Source: Triglochin maritima (Eukaryota; Streptophyta; Magnoliopsida; Alismatales; Juncaginaceae). From it: a DNA stretch of 64,000 bases. Below are positions 1 through 10,842 of the stretch, piece by piece; positions within the stretch are counted from its first letter, which is position 1, and the number at the start of each line of letters is the position of its first letter. The stretch is from positions 29,532,201-29,596,200 of the forward strand of contig OY821771.1 in the NCBI GenBank assembly GCA_963682175.1, given 5' to 3'. A program made the translations under genes and the position numbers. Under the pieces are notes generated by a model that worked only from the letters and a program-made list of their open reading frames with translations, did no database searches and was not told the DNA's origin.

Positions 1-1438
1 TCCGTATACCAAGGTCATCTATGAATATGAATGCATAATACAATGACCTTATCATACTAGTGTATCGTGGGACAAAAGAATGCAACAAGTAAACCTTCCC
101 CATCCATGGCAAACAAGGACAATTGTCCCACTAACAACATCAGGTCCCTCAAGGGGACCTATTGCAGGCACACGCGGACTTACAAAGAGTACGCGATGCA
201 CTCCACTCGCAACAATACTAATCATGAGGGTTACACGCACTTCCGCGTCATAGATACAAATCTGATCTCGTGGACTACAATGCCACATCCACTAGAGTCG
301 TCGCTCTGGACGGTCATACTCTCCGAATTGTGCCACAGTCAGGCGATCATACCCACCGGAATAATCATCGGTCTGTCATCTCCGCCGTCATCAAGGTTAG
401 TTGGTCATCTTGTTCCGTGGAGTTGCGTAACAACGCATTGCATTAGGATCCACGATCCCTCGAGTCTACTACATAGAGTGACTCCATGAAATGCAATATG
501 CTATACTAAGCTCATAAATATAAGGTGACATGTGTACCAAGTGTCCATACTCTTTTTCCCGGCGGTCCCTAGGGAGGCATGCTCATCACACCCACTGTCA
601 CCTCCTGGCTCACGCTCAAGGAGAGGACACGAGTTTTTGAGGAAAACTGCATGACGCAAGACACAAGGCAAGAACCCAAATCTGAGCACCAACGATCGAC
701 CAAAAATGACAGAGTGGTTGATCGTTTCTTTATGAATAGGAAAAAGTTCGAACAGAAACACAAGTCGGTCAAACACTGGATCTAGAAAATTAAGCAAACA
801 GTCGAACCAAAGTCTATGGACAGTCAACCATTGAGAAGGTCTTGGCTAGGGTGAAATCTAAATAATTAGGAAATGGTCGGACCAAAGAGAAAATCGTTCG
901 ACCGAAAATATCAAGGACTTCACAAGTCCGGATTACTCTACACCTGCTTGACCGCCAACCAGGTATCGGTCGACCGATTACTAGGCTATGCCAGACAACG
1001 CCTAGGTCCAAGTCCCTCCGGCCATCCCTCGTCGCCGGCGAGACCTCAACCTCTAACGACGAGCCTAAAATCCCTCGCATGCCTTGTGTGAGCAAATGAA
1101 TGAACTTGGCATACCATTCCCGAGGTCACCAGAGTTTCAGCACTGTCAGTAACCTCCCTCATGCATGAGCACCACCGGAAGCCACTACTCATACGTATTC
1201 TTCCTTGCGCCTAGTACACATTCCTCATGCCTTCAAGTCACTTGCTTCTCCTGGCATAGCTACCATCCGCCATAGCCACCACCAACTCTGGCAGCTCAGA
1301 TCACCAGAGAAGAGAGGGAGAGAGTTGGGTGGAGAAAAGTTGGAGTTGAGGGAGAAAATGAGGGAGAGATAAGTGTGTGTGTGTGTGTGTTAGTGTGTGT
1401 TTTTCTTCCCTAAAATACACCACCCATCAAATGCATGG
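1..1438 (-). mobile_element. Gypsy-type LTR (family G3), inner part, copy 1
   Basis: This segment recurs almost base for base at 53671-53904 plus 61281-62496, where its outer end is visible as TGTAACGTTCCCG at 53397. The other LTR end is at 3161-3167 (TCTAACA). TGTAAC...AACA ends, and the block near 550-650 resembling the G1 LTR at 34120-34190, place it with the Gypsy LTRs at 14997 and 27379. The orientation is inferred from those LTRs, whose internal genes are on the minus strand. It carries one exact GGTCGACCG (about 967) and several decayed versions. No coding sequence is credible. The window starts inside the LTR, so the left end is missing. Confidence 0.7.
1373..1401. repeat. (GT)n microsatellite
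   Basis: A GT dinucleotide run with one interruption. The matching run at about 62425-62457 in copy 2 has a different length and interruptions, as expected for a fast-changing microsatellite inside a duplicated block. Confidence 0.9.
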
Positions 1439-3018
1439 TGATTATTTAAGTTATACTACCGGAACTGCATGACGTCGGTGAAGACGAAGCAAGTACGGCT
1501 CGAGTCCACAGGGAGCACGCGCGAGTCTAAGTCTACAATACTCGAGCGGGGGAGAAGAAGAGAGATGAATGTTAGCTGAATTAAACTACGATGCAAGTGA
1601 AATAAAAAACAAACTATAAAATAAAACCCCTTAGGGGGTAGAAAAAGAATACGAAAATAAAAATATTTGTAGTGTGTGTTCAATTGCACTCATCACAACA
1701 TGTAGTACAAGAAATCCATAAATCAAATCCAACTTTACCTCCACATGAAATAAGATAAAATATTATTATTAAAGCATATAAGACAATAATTGAAATGTGA
1801 CTAATCTGAGCGCATGTAAAATGACCACATCCAACTTTGTCTCCACATTAAATAAGATTTGATACAATCATTAAAACATACAACACAAAAATTAGGATGA
1901 TGCCAACATGAGCTCATGCATGCACATGTCATGTTTTCTTCTTCCACCCCATCCTTATCCTCACCTCATCATTCCCTATAAAATATGTCCACTAATCTAA
2001 GCATGTGCTAAGCTTCACTCAAGAGCATTAACACATCAAAGATAACAGTGAAAATCGTATTAGATGGTTATGGAACTCATGTGAGGTTCAAAGGTAGGAT
2101 TAACACATATACTAATATATCACATAATCACAACACCTTCTTCTCCACCCCCAATGGGGATGGCTACTCTCTACTCATCTCTAAACTAAAGAAAGCATAA
2201 AAATAACCCAACACCATAATACAAAATTCAGAAAACTAGAAGAAGGAAAAACAAGCACAAAGGGAATGGCATCAAATGAAAGTCATCAAAATAAATAACA
2301 AGACTAAACTACAATAAAATGAAATCTTACAAAGTTTCTCATTTTCTCCTTCTCTAAACTACTAAACAAGAAATGAAACATGCTCTACTAAACAAAAAAG
2401 GAAACTAACCAAAGGCTAAGAGGGAGGAATGAGAAGAAATGAGGCATTACAAGTGTATTTATAAAAGATTAGAGGTTTTGGATGGATCTGGGCACTATCA
2501 GACGGCAGTAAATCAGATCTGGAAGTTGCATATTTCTTTAACCCGACAACCCGACCCACCATAGAAATCCAGCTGCCAAACACTTAACCGGATCCGCTAA
2601 TCCGCCACTAAACGATCATTTTTTTCCGATTGTCTTCAAAATTTGACCACAGCTTTAGTTAACATAATAAACACGTAGGGTGCGCCCGGAGCAGCTGGTT
2701 CGAGCTCATTTGGTTTTAAGTGTCAAATTACTTCTCAGGTTCAGGAGATCTGGACTTTTGCTACCAACATATTTTCTTTACACTTAAGTCCCTCTGGGTT
2801 TTCATTTGGGTCCTTCTTGAGTTACAATCTAGTCCTTGGGCATTACAAACAAGTCCAGAACCTTCCAAATCAGTCCATTCTTCTTGCGTTTACATCCTTT
2901 TCTCTTCCTTTCTCTTCTTTATTGGGGTAACACATCAAATAAACACTTGACTAGCACAATATTGGGGTAAAATAAAGAATATATAACATGAATGTAATGT
3001 ATGATATGCTACTAATCA
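1439..3018 (-). mobile_element. Athila-like LTR nested in G3 LTR, copy 1
   Basis: It begins TGATTATTTAAG and ends GCTACTAATCA. Near the left end it has the block ACTGCATGACGTCGG..GCAAGTACGG..TCCACAGGGAG, which is the reverse-complement R/U5 signature shared with the LTRs at 8783, 18345, 43081 and 53905. The tail has the 'aagtccctctggg / ggtccttcttgag' motifs common to those LTRs. No interior or second LTR is present, so it reads as a solo LTR. The flanks are CATGG on the left and TGTGG on the right, a poor target duplication if it is one. The same insertion is present at the same site in copy 2 (62497 onward). Confidence 0.65.
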
Positions 3019-3167
3019 TGTGGCTAGTCACACCTTGACCATGCCCACCATGCCTCCCTCACGTCAACCTAGTCCTACCCTCATCCTCCCCAAAGTCAAA
3101 GCAAACATTAGTGCTAACCAAACCCACTAATCATGCTTAGCCCCATAAGAAGGATTAGGGTCTAACA
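3019..3167 (-). mobile_element. Gypsy-type LTR (family G3), outer end, copy 1
   Basis: Resumes the G3 LTR after the nested Athila-like LTR and ends GGATTAGGGTCTAACA, like the ends of the G2 LTR (29101-29110) and G1 LTR (26998-27009). The sequence beyond it is a Copia pol remnant and not Gypsy interior, so this looks like a solo LTR end. Confidence 0.55.
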
Positions 3168-4600
3168 ATTGGTATATACTTGCTCCTATTAAACCTTTTC
3201 ATGATCCTGATCATATCATGGTTGATAATGAAAATCTTCTTCCTATAACTTATGTAGGTTTAGTATCTAACTCTTAATTCTTATTTATGCTTGAATTGAA
3301 ACAAAATGTTATTGCAATTAGTTTGTCAATTGATTACAATCCTTGTTATGTTATAGTTTAGGTGTAATTAGTTTCCAAGAAAACTTAAGAAAGTGAGAAG
3401 AATTGGACTTCTGAGATTAATTTGGGGTAATTGTTTTGCAGAAAAAAAACTTTTAAAACTGTAGTTCAATGAGTTGCAAGACTACCCAAAAATTATTTGA
3501 AATCAGTTTCCTCACTTCTAATAAAAAGCTAGAGGAGGTTCAATTTCGTGAAGTTTAACTAAAAATATTAATTTCTAGTTTTTATCCAAAAAATAATAAA
3601 TTTTCTAACTTTATTAAAAGATACATTTTTGTATTAATCAAAACTAAAATTCTGAGAACAAGAGTTCAGAGAACTAAACTTATAATAACTAGACTTCAAG
3701 ATTTTTCTCTACTTCATTCAAACCAATCATAACTTCAAGTGTTACTTCAAATTGTGCACAAAAACACATAAGATCAAATTGTTGAACAAATTAGAAGAAG
3801 ACACAATCTAAAAGGTTCCTTATCATATTTAAGTTTCTAGTCGCTTACCTTTGTTTTCTTCTAAACATAAGCGTTACGTTTATCTGATAAGGTCCATTAT
3901 GTCCTAAGCGGACCTGCATATATCTTTCGCATTTCCACTATAGGTGTTCTGTAAGTTTAATTTGTCGACACCAAGCAAAGGTTAAGTTGGTTGTTTCCAT
4001 TGAAGAAGAAATCTGATTTCTACGAGTACTTTGTTTAGTTTCGAAAACATGTTTTAGGCAATTTTCTACTATAAGTAAGAATGTTCGATGTGATGGTGGA
4101 GAGGAATTTTCATTCAAAGATTTATAGATCATTGTTAAATATAGGTGTCATTATTAACCATTCTTGCCCTTTAATGCCAGCTCAAACTGGCGTGACTGAG
4201 CAACGACACAAAATAATCACTCAAATAGGTCTCAATTATTTGTTATTTAGTGTTGGGTACCTAAGAAATTTCAAGTCGAAGTCGATCTTTTGCACTGCAT
4301 ATTTTAAAATAATAATAATAATTTCCACCTTTTGAAGGAGAAATTCCTTATTCAAAGTTTTCAAACAACTACTGATCGTTTTTCTTTTAAAGTTTCTGGT
4401 TCTCATCGCTTTTCTTTTTCTAGAGATTATTGTTCTTAAATATTAGTTTTATATCTTCGTCCGGTGTTCTCTTTGGCGTCTACACGGAGGGCATACATGT
4501 TTGTGTTATTAGTTTTACATTTTGCGACATGCTTGTGTTTTGTGAAAGCAATTTTCCTTACATAAATCCTAAGTCTAGTCATCACAACAATTTTTGATAA
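3168..4600 (+). pseudogene. Decayed Copia pol (protease tail to integrase)
   Basis: Translating in shifting frames gives recognisable Copia pol pieces in the right order. At 3171-3280 there is WYILAP..HDPDHIMVDNENLLPIT, like the segment just after the Copia protease active site. At about 3900-4080 there are stretches like the integrase core (..FENMF, then VRCDGGEEF at 4082 in a shifted frame). At 4120-4250 there is LLNIGVIINHSCP, PAQTGVTEQRHKII and a following GL, matching the Copia consensus SCP-TPxQNGxxERKHR. At 4330-4500 there are GEIPYS-like and CF-FLRDY-like segments. Many stops and frameshifts are present, and no reverse transcriptase follows. It is an old, dead fragment. Borders are approximate. 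Confidence 0.7.
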
Positions 4601-5360
4601 TTCTTTAGTTTCTTTTTCTAATTAGCTGGGTTGATCACTCTCATGTTTTAGATTAGGAGATAATAACAAATGTGCTTCATATTTATAAAAAATGTTGAGG
4701 GTTGGTAGTTCTAGCCTTCTAGGGAATGTTCTTATTTCTAGTCTCTAGTATCCTGAACAACTAACATCCTACATTTATACCTATGAGATTCGGAACAGAC
4801 CATTGCAAAGATCGTGGTAGTGTATTATTTGCGTTCTTAAACTTGCATGCATTAATGGCACCGCACATTACAAGTGGGTTCTTTTATGAGATATAGGTAT
4901 TAATGTTTTTCTCTTTTTATTTGTGCTACTTAGTTGCATCATTAATTATTTAAATAAAGAATCAACAATTTCAGTATGGACACCCAACTCCAAGTATTCT
5001 TAGATCGATGTTGATGCGTTGGTAGACAATGACAGAGCCATACCGACATTGATGCCTCGTATTCAATTACTATCAAGTGGTCATTTTATTCTATATATAT
5101 AATAACTAATCATAATTCATTTAAAAATTCAATCTCGTACATTTTTACATATCCAAGGGGTGTTAGATGTGACATCATCATCGATATGGTTGCCGGTCGA
5201 CTATGGTCTTCAATATGCAATAACTTTGATGCTTAACAATATCAAGAGGTTTATTAGTTTAAACGTAGGACAATGGATGCCTCAACAGGAACGGTTTTAA
5301 CTTTTAAGCTGGGGATGATATAGCGGATTGGGAACACCAATTAGCAAACTCTATGCATGC
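4601..5360. other. AT-rich stretch, nothing recognised
   Basis: Between the Copia pol remnant and the candidate MITE I see no coding frame of useful length, no terminal repeats and no known motif. It may hold further decayed retrotransposon sequence. Confidence 0.5.
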
Positions 5361-5363
5361 TTA

Positions 5364-5840
5364 GGTTGCGTTTGATTAAGTCACTTAAATCTAGAATTTC
5401 ACATGAACATGAAACTTCAAAGTGATACATTTGTAATTACCAGGTTTGAATGGTATTGTGTCGGAATTCGCAAAATATTTCATGTTATTTTGAATTTCAC
5501 CTTTATATAAAATCTGTTAAAACCAAATTCCATGATGAAAGGTGAGATTTTGAAATTTCATGAAATAGTTTTTTAACTTTAGTCACTCAAATTAAGATGA
5601 AATATTAATGTTATGTTTCAAATATGATTTTATCCATATTAACATGTGATTTTCAAGGTTTGTGTACAACTCCTGATTGAATAGCTAAAATAACTTTTAA
5701 ATTTTTTGTTGTTATTTTGAATAAACATGTTTGTCCAAACATAATAAATATAAATTATGTCATTTATAAATTCTGGGATTTGTAAATCTCATTGATTGCA
5801 AGTTCCATGAAACTTGCAAATACTTATTTAAACAAAACAT
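5364..5840. mobile_element. Candidate MITE with TTA target duplication
   Basis: The left end GGTTGCGTTTGATTAAGT is flanked by TTA (5361-5363). The right end, read in reverse complement, is ATGTTTTGTTTAAATAAGT, flanked by TTA (5841-5843). The two ends align over about 18 bases with several mismatches. AT-rich, about 480 bp and non-coding, which suits a PIF/Harbinger-like MITE. The flanking 3-mer is weak evidence because the region is AT-rich. Confidence 0.35.
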
Positions 5841-5846
5841 TTAGAG

Positions 5847-6468
5847 TGTTAGACACGGGAGAAAGACGGGGAGCACCAGATCAAACCACCCCAGAAACCC
5901 GCCCTCCACCAGGCGCACATGGACCGCCAATCAGCGGTCCTAAACCGCCAATTGGTGGTTCAGAAGTTGCACATGGTGCACATGTATTGCCATCACTAGA
6001 TCCATACTGTGATCTACTCAATTGGTGGGTACGAATGAAAGAAGAAAACTAACTAATTATCACTTATAAGTAAAACGGGATTTGCAACGAACTCAACTTT
6101 TTCTTTCTTCTTTCTCACTTACATTCTCCTTTCTTTTTCTTTTTTTCACTCATTCTATGAGTTGTTACAAATGGAGAACTCTTGTGCTTATATAGGCACT
6201 TACAATGACTCTTCAACTTAGCCTAAAATATAAACATAGCATACACTACATAAAGATGATCATTCAAGATCATTACAACCTCTACTTAAATTGCATCATA
6301 AAATAAGGACGAAAATCATAGAGAAATTAAGAGACTCTTTGTCTCTTCCTTTCCTTCAACCTTTCATCTTCCAACTTGTTGAGTCATCAACTCCTAGATG
6401 ACTCACCCTCCATAGATGATGTGGCTAGTGATTAGGATGTCACTTAGGATTAAGTTCAATTCTCAATA
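5847..6468 (-). repeat. Copia element 3' LTR
   Basis: About 622 bp, matching 8132-8574 plus 11485-11696. A TATA-like TATATAAG is present on the minus strand near 6190. At 5927-5964 there are palindromic motifs of the form ACCGCCAATCAGCGGT and ACCGCCAATTGGTGGT. The interior next to it, read on the minus strand, is TTCAAAGAGGAG, a good polypurine tract. Confidence 0.88.
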
Positions 6469-6559
6469 CTCCTCTTTGAACTTAATCATCTTCCATCCAC
6501 CATCCCAAGTAGGCTGTGCATCCTTTCTTGCAACCTTATTGACAACTCTTTTTCTTGAG

Positions 6560-6862
6560 CTAAAAGACACACCATGTGAACCTTACTTGTTCATAAGCCA
6601 CACAAAGAGGGATTGTCTCCATGCATGCCACCGGTGCGAACACTTCTTCATAATCTATGCCGGTCCTTTGCTTGTAGCCTTTTGCTACTAAACGTGCCTT
6701 GCATCGCTCGACCTCTCCTTGGGGTGTTGTCTTCTTCTTATACACCCACTTGACACTAGTGGTTTTGTGACGTTTTGGAAGCGAAGTTAGCTCCCAAGTC
6801 TCATTCTTTTCTATCGATTGCATCTCCTTATTCATGGCTCGCCTTCTTGCTTTTGCCACCAC
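6560..6862 (-). pseudogene. Copia reverse transcriptase, N-terminal fragment
   Basis: The minus-strand frame begins [18 protein letters not shown], then [41 protein letters not shown]. These are the opening motifs of the Copia-type reverse transcriptase domain (RVT_2), in order. Similarity stops right after the FAPVA motif, and the remaining residues lead straight into the polypurine tract region. The catalytic YVDD region, RNase H and everything between are therefore deleted. The fragment overlaps the end of the gag frame in a different reading frame. It is non-functional. Confidence 0.85.
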
Positions 6863-8094
6863 CGCTTCTTCGAACGGGATGCTCTCGCCTTGAGAGGAGA
6901 GGAAAACAAGTGAAGCCCACTTGTTTCCTCGTATAGATCACGAAGACTCCTTTTCTTCCTCGGTCTCGTCTTTTCATCATCGGATGATACAACTTCGTGC
7001 TCGGTGGAATCTGCCACCTCCGCCTCTTGCTCCTCATTTTCATTGTTTTCTTCGTATTCCTCCTTATGCTCATCATCAACTTGAGCATGCATGATATGAT
7101 TTGTCACCTCCTCGTGGTTAACAAACAAGCCCATTCCATCACCGTGGGCAACTTCCTCCTCGGCAATAAGGTTGGAACTCTCTTCCACCTTCTTCTTCGA
7201 CCAACACTCACTAGCATTGTGTCCATGCTTCCCACAGTTGAAGCACTCAATCTCCTTCTTTGAACCACGATCACCACGGCAACGGTTGGAGCTCTCCTCC
7301 ACCTTCTTTTGCGACCAACACTCTTTCGCAAAATGGCCACGCTTCCCACACTTGAAGCACTCGACCTCCTTCTTTTTTGGACGGCCTCCATAGTCACGAC
7401 CGCTTCCATGATCTACGTTGCGAGGTTTCTCCACCTTAAGCGACATCTTCGCTTGCAACGCCTCCTCCAAGACATCTTGCCTCTTCTTCTTCTTCTTTCT
7501 TTGCTCGTGTGCCTCCAACGAGTTTGCTAGGTCGTCGACGGACATATTCTCGAGGTCCTTTGATTCCTCGATAGCACACACAACATTTTCAAAGTCTTCA
7601 GTGAGAGAACGCAGCACCTTCTCCACCACTCTTCCTTCAGTCATCGCCTCCCCATTTCTCTTCAATTTGTTCGCCACCATGCGAACCCTCGTCATGAAAT
7701 CGGCAACACCTTTTGATTCCTTCATTTTCAACGCCTCGAACTCACCTCGAAGCATTTGGAGGCGCACTTGCCTCACTCGATCAACACTCATGTAGCTCTT
7801 CTCAAGGGTGTCCCACGCCTCCTTCGACGTCTTCGCTTCAGCGATCTTCTCAAAGCCACACTCATCCACCGCTTGGAAGAGAAGGAAGAGAGCACTCTTG
7901 TCTTTGGATTTTCTCTCCTTTTGTGCTTTGATTTGTGCAACGGTTGCTACCCCCGTCACGGCCTCCTCATCGAAACCGCTCTCCACAAGATCCTAAGCAT
8001 CATGCGCACCAAGCAGGGTAGGCTTTTGGATACTCCAATTGTCGTAGTTCCCCTTCGAAAGGCGAGATAACGATACATGACCAAATGAGGTCAT
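6832..8094 (-). pseudogene. Copia gag (UBN2-type) fused to pre-RT linker
   Basis: The likely start ATG is at 8094-8092, opening MTSFGHVSLSRLSKGNYDNW, the usual Copia gag N-terminus (DUF4219-like). Codon 34 (7995-7993) is TAG where the family has tryptophan, so the frame is closed early. The frame then stays open for about 384 codons. It holds a UBN2-like capsid domain, two zinc knuckles (CFKCGKRGHFAKEC and CFNCGKHGHNASEC), and then an acidic and basic linker ending [10 protein letters not shown], which in complete Copia elements lies just before reverse transcriptase. The deletion that removed protease and integrase thus joined gag to the linker in frame. Gag would form the particle; this copy is disabled by the stop. 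Confidence 0.85.
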
Positions 8095-8117
8095 TCCTGA
8101 GCTCCCCATCAGACGAG

Positions 8118-8129
8118 GCTTTAACACCA
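8118..8129 (-). promoter_or_regulatory. Degenerate tRNA-iMet primer binding site
   Basis: On the minus strand the sequence next to the 5' LTR is TGGTGTTAAAGC, three transitions away from the standard Copia primer site TGGTATCAGAGC. It confirms which LTR is 5' and shows decay. Confidence 0.7.
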
Positions 8130-8639
8130 GATGTTAGACATGGGAGAAAGATGGAGAGTACCAGACCGAGCTACCCTAGAAACCCGCCCTCCACCAGGCG
8201 CACATGGACCGCCAATCAGCGGTCCCAAATCGCCAATTGGCGGTTCCGAAGTCGCGTCTGGTGCACGTCTTTGGCTCGCCTTGTTCTCCATGTTGAGGGT
8301 CTCCTATTGCCATCACTAGATCCATACTGTGATCTACTCAATTGGTGGGCACGAATGAAAGAAGAAAACTAACTACTTATCACTCATAAGCAAAACGGGA
8401 TTTGCAACAAACTCATCTTTTTCTTTCTTATTTCTCACTTAGATTCTCCTTTCTTTTTCTCCTTTTCACTCATTCTATGACTTGTTACAAATGAAGAACT
8501 CTTGTGCTTATATAGGCACTTACAATGACTTTTCAACTTAGCCTAAAACATAAACATAACATACACTACATAAACACTACTACAGAAAAGGTCATATACG
8601 TCGGATGTTAAGGCCTATACATGTCGGATATCAGCACCC

Positions 8640-8782
8640 TCACATCCGACGTGTATTCGCACGACGTCTATTCTTAGACGTCGGACGTATAGACATCCGA
8701 TGTCTATTGTCCAAGGAATAGACGTCGGATATTCAAGACATCCGACGTTTATTGTCCAGTCCAAGGAATAGACGTCAGATAT
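8640..8782. repeat. CACTA subterminal palindromic repeats, left part
   Basis: Repeats of a unit of about 50 bp containing AGACGTCGGATATTCAAG and ACATCCGACGTCTATTG. The array continues after the nested solo LTR at 10010; positions 8778-8782 (GATAT) form one side of the solo LTR target duplication. Confidence 0.85.
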
Positions 8783-10009
8783 TGATGAGAATTAAATTTA
8801 TACCGCAAGTGCACGGCGTCAATGAAGACGTGGCAAATACGGGTCGAACACAAGGAGAGAGAGAGATCTTGTTATTTTTGTGATTTTCGATTAAGGGAAA
8901 GGAAGAGGGAGAAATAAGTTGGTTTTGAGATTTTTGGGTTTTAATTATCTAAAGCAAGAAACATGAACAATTAAAACTAAAACAAGAACAAAGATGGTGA
9001 ATTCCGTTTGGTGGAGGTTTAGATTTAAGGTTTAGATTAGAGAATTCAGAAACTTATAATAAATCATATTAGTTATGAAGCATTACATGATAAATGATTT
9101 AACATAAACTCAAGTAAACAAAATAGACTAATACGAACTTAAAATAATAACATTTATTCGTCTTCTCTTCACCCTAAATCCGTCACCACCACCCTTTGGA
9201 AAGAGTTAGAAACTCATGAAGGGAGGGAGAAGGGATCCTAGAGGCATTACAAAAGAAAAGTAAAAACAAGAAATAAAAGACAGAATTTTATTACTAAAAT
9301 AAAGACAAATACAAACAACAACTAAAAACTAGGTCTAAGGCCAATGACCTTTCTAACATCGTTCTCGAGGGTATTTATAGTTGTTACAAGAGACCTAAGT
9401 ATAGAATTGGAGAGTACACGTGTCCAGACACGACTGGACGAAATTTGAGCCCACGGATCGCCTCTGGTGCGGCGGAAACGCCGCACATTGTGTGTGTTGT
9501 GCGGCGGAAACGCCGCACAATCTGGTCGGATTATCTCTGGATTTTGGCAGAATGTTTATGGTATGATTTGATCCTCCTTTGCGCGTCTGGATTGATTCTT
9601 TCCATTCTTTTGAGCTCCGGATTAATTCCTTCATATATTTGGAGATCCACATTGATTTTTCTTTAGATTTTCTCCAAGATAATAAAAGCTACTCGTGAAT
9701 TGCAATTAGGTCCTTGACTTTTTGCAATTAAGTCCCCGGCTACTTTTGTGCTTAAGTCCTTGTTCTTTTTGCAATTAGGACTTGAATGCTTTTATGCCTG
9801 GATACATTTCCATTTGAAACCCGATAACCTTGAACTTGGTCTCTATGATAGAAATGAGTCTGTTGCACGCGTTTATGCTCGGGATGTGGGTAATTTGCAT
9901 TCAGGTCCCTTTAATCTGTAAATATGACTAAACACATACCTTAGTAGCATTTATTGATATAAAATTAATCTAAATGAAAGACATATGATGCAATGTATGC
10001 AATGCATCA
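8783..10009 (-). mobile_element. Athila-like solo LTR inside CACTA repeat array
   Basis: It starts TGATGAGAATTAAATTTATACCGC and ends ATGTATGCAATGCATCA, the reverse complement of the LTR at 53905-55092 and of the same family. Flanks are GATAT at 8778-8782 and GATAT at 10010-10014, a perfect 5-bp duplication. About 1227 bp, no interior, so a solo LTR produced by recombination between two LTRs. Two GTGCGGCGGAAACGCCGCAC hairpins are present at 9467-9486 and 9499-9518, in the U3 portion. Confidence 0.92.
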
Positions 10010-10415
10010 GATATTCAAGACATCCGACGTCTATTGTCCAGTCCAAGGAATAGACGTCGGATATTCAAGACATCCGACGTCTATTGTCCAGTCCAAGGAA
10101 TAGACGCCGGATATTCAAGACATCCGACGTCTATTGTCCAGTCCAAGGAATAGACGTCGGATATTCAAGACATCCGACGTCTATTGTCCAGTCCAAGGAA
10201 TAGACGTCGATATTCAAGACATCCGACGTCTATTGTCCAGTCTAAGGAATAGACGTCGATATTCAAGACATCCGACGTCTATTGTCCAGTCCAAGGAATA
10301 GACGTCGATATTCAAGACATCCGACGTCTATTCCTAAACATTGACATCCGATTGTCCAGTCCAAGGAATAGACGTCGATATTCAAGACATCCGACGTCTA
10401 TTCCTAAACATTGAC
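10010..10415. repeat. CACTA subterminal tandem array, about eight units
   Basis: Units of 49-50 bp, each with GATATTCAAGACATCCGACG, TCTATTGTCCAGTCCAAGGA and ATAGACGTCG. Each unit contains inverted copies of ATCCGACGTCTAT / ATAGACGTCGGAT, so it can fold on itself. From about 10200 the units lose one G, and the last two carry a different spacer (CCTAAACATTGACA). Confidence 0.9.
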
Positions 10416-10754
10416 AAAAAAAATAAATAGCATCCTGCTCAAACACAAACATACAAGCATATATAGACAATCATTCATTCATTCATTACAAAGAAATATA
10501 CAACACAATTAATTTACAAAAAAAAGATAGTGACAGGAGAAATACAGGATACACATAAGTCTTCAGTTGCCACGTCGAGAATTTCCTCCATGTATCTCAT
10601 CACGTAGTGTGGGCTGAAAGGAAAGGAAAAGGAAAAGGAAAAAGTTGTTAGTTAGTGTATTAATTAGGATTTTAGCTAGGTAAGGAGGAGACACCATGAG
10701 GAGTTTGTTGACAATTTTGCAGACCAAGGTCTTGGGTAAACCAAGCGGAGGCAT

Positions 10755-10842
10755 GGCGTCGACGACGACGTTAATCCTCTTTAAATCTACCTGCAGACAG
10801 AGGAAGGTAGGTTTAAAGATGATTGACGCCACCGTCGACGCC
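10755..10842. repeat. 37-bp inverted repeat hairpin within CACTA
   Basis: The arm at 10755-10791 (GGCGTCGACG...CTACC) pairs with the arm at 10806-10842 with 31 of 37 matching positions and a 14-base loop. Several mismatches would be G-U pairs in RNA. The arms start and end at GGCGTCGACG / CGTCGACGCC. Apparent open frames across both arms (10563-10844 minus; 10696-10884 plus) are explained by the repeat and show no known domain. Confidence 0.8.

Noticed and set aside
10010..10415. CRISPR-like regular repeats
   Set aside because: There are no unique spacers; the units are contiguous palindromic CACTA subterminal repeats in a plant genome.
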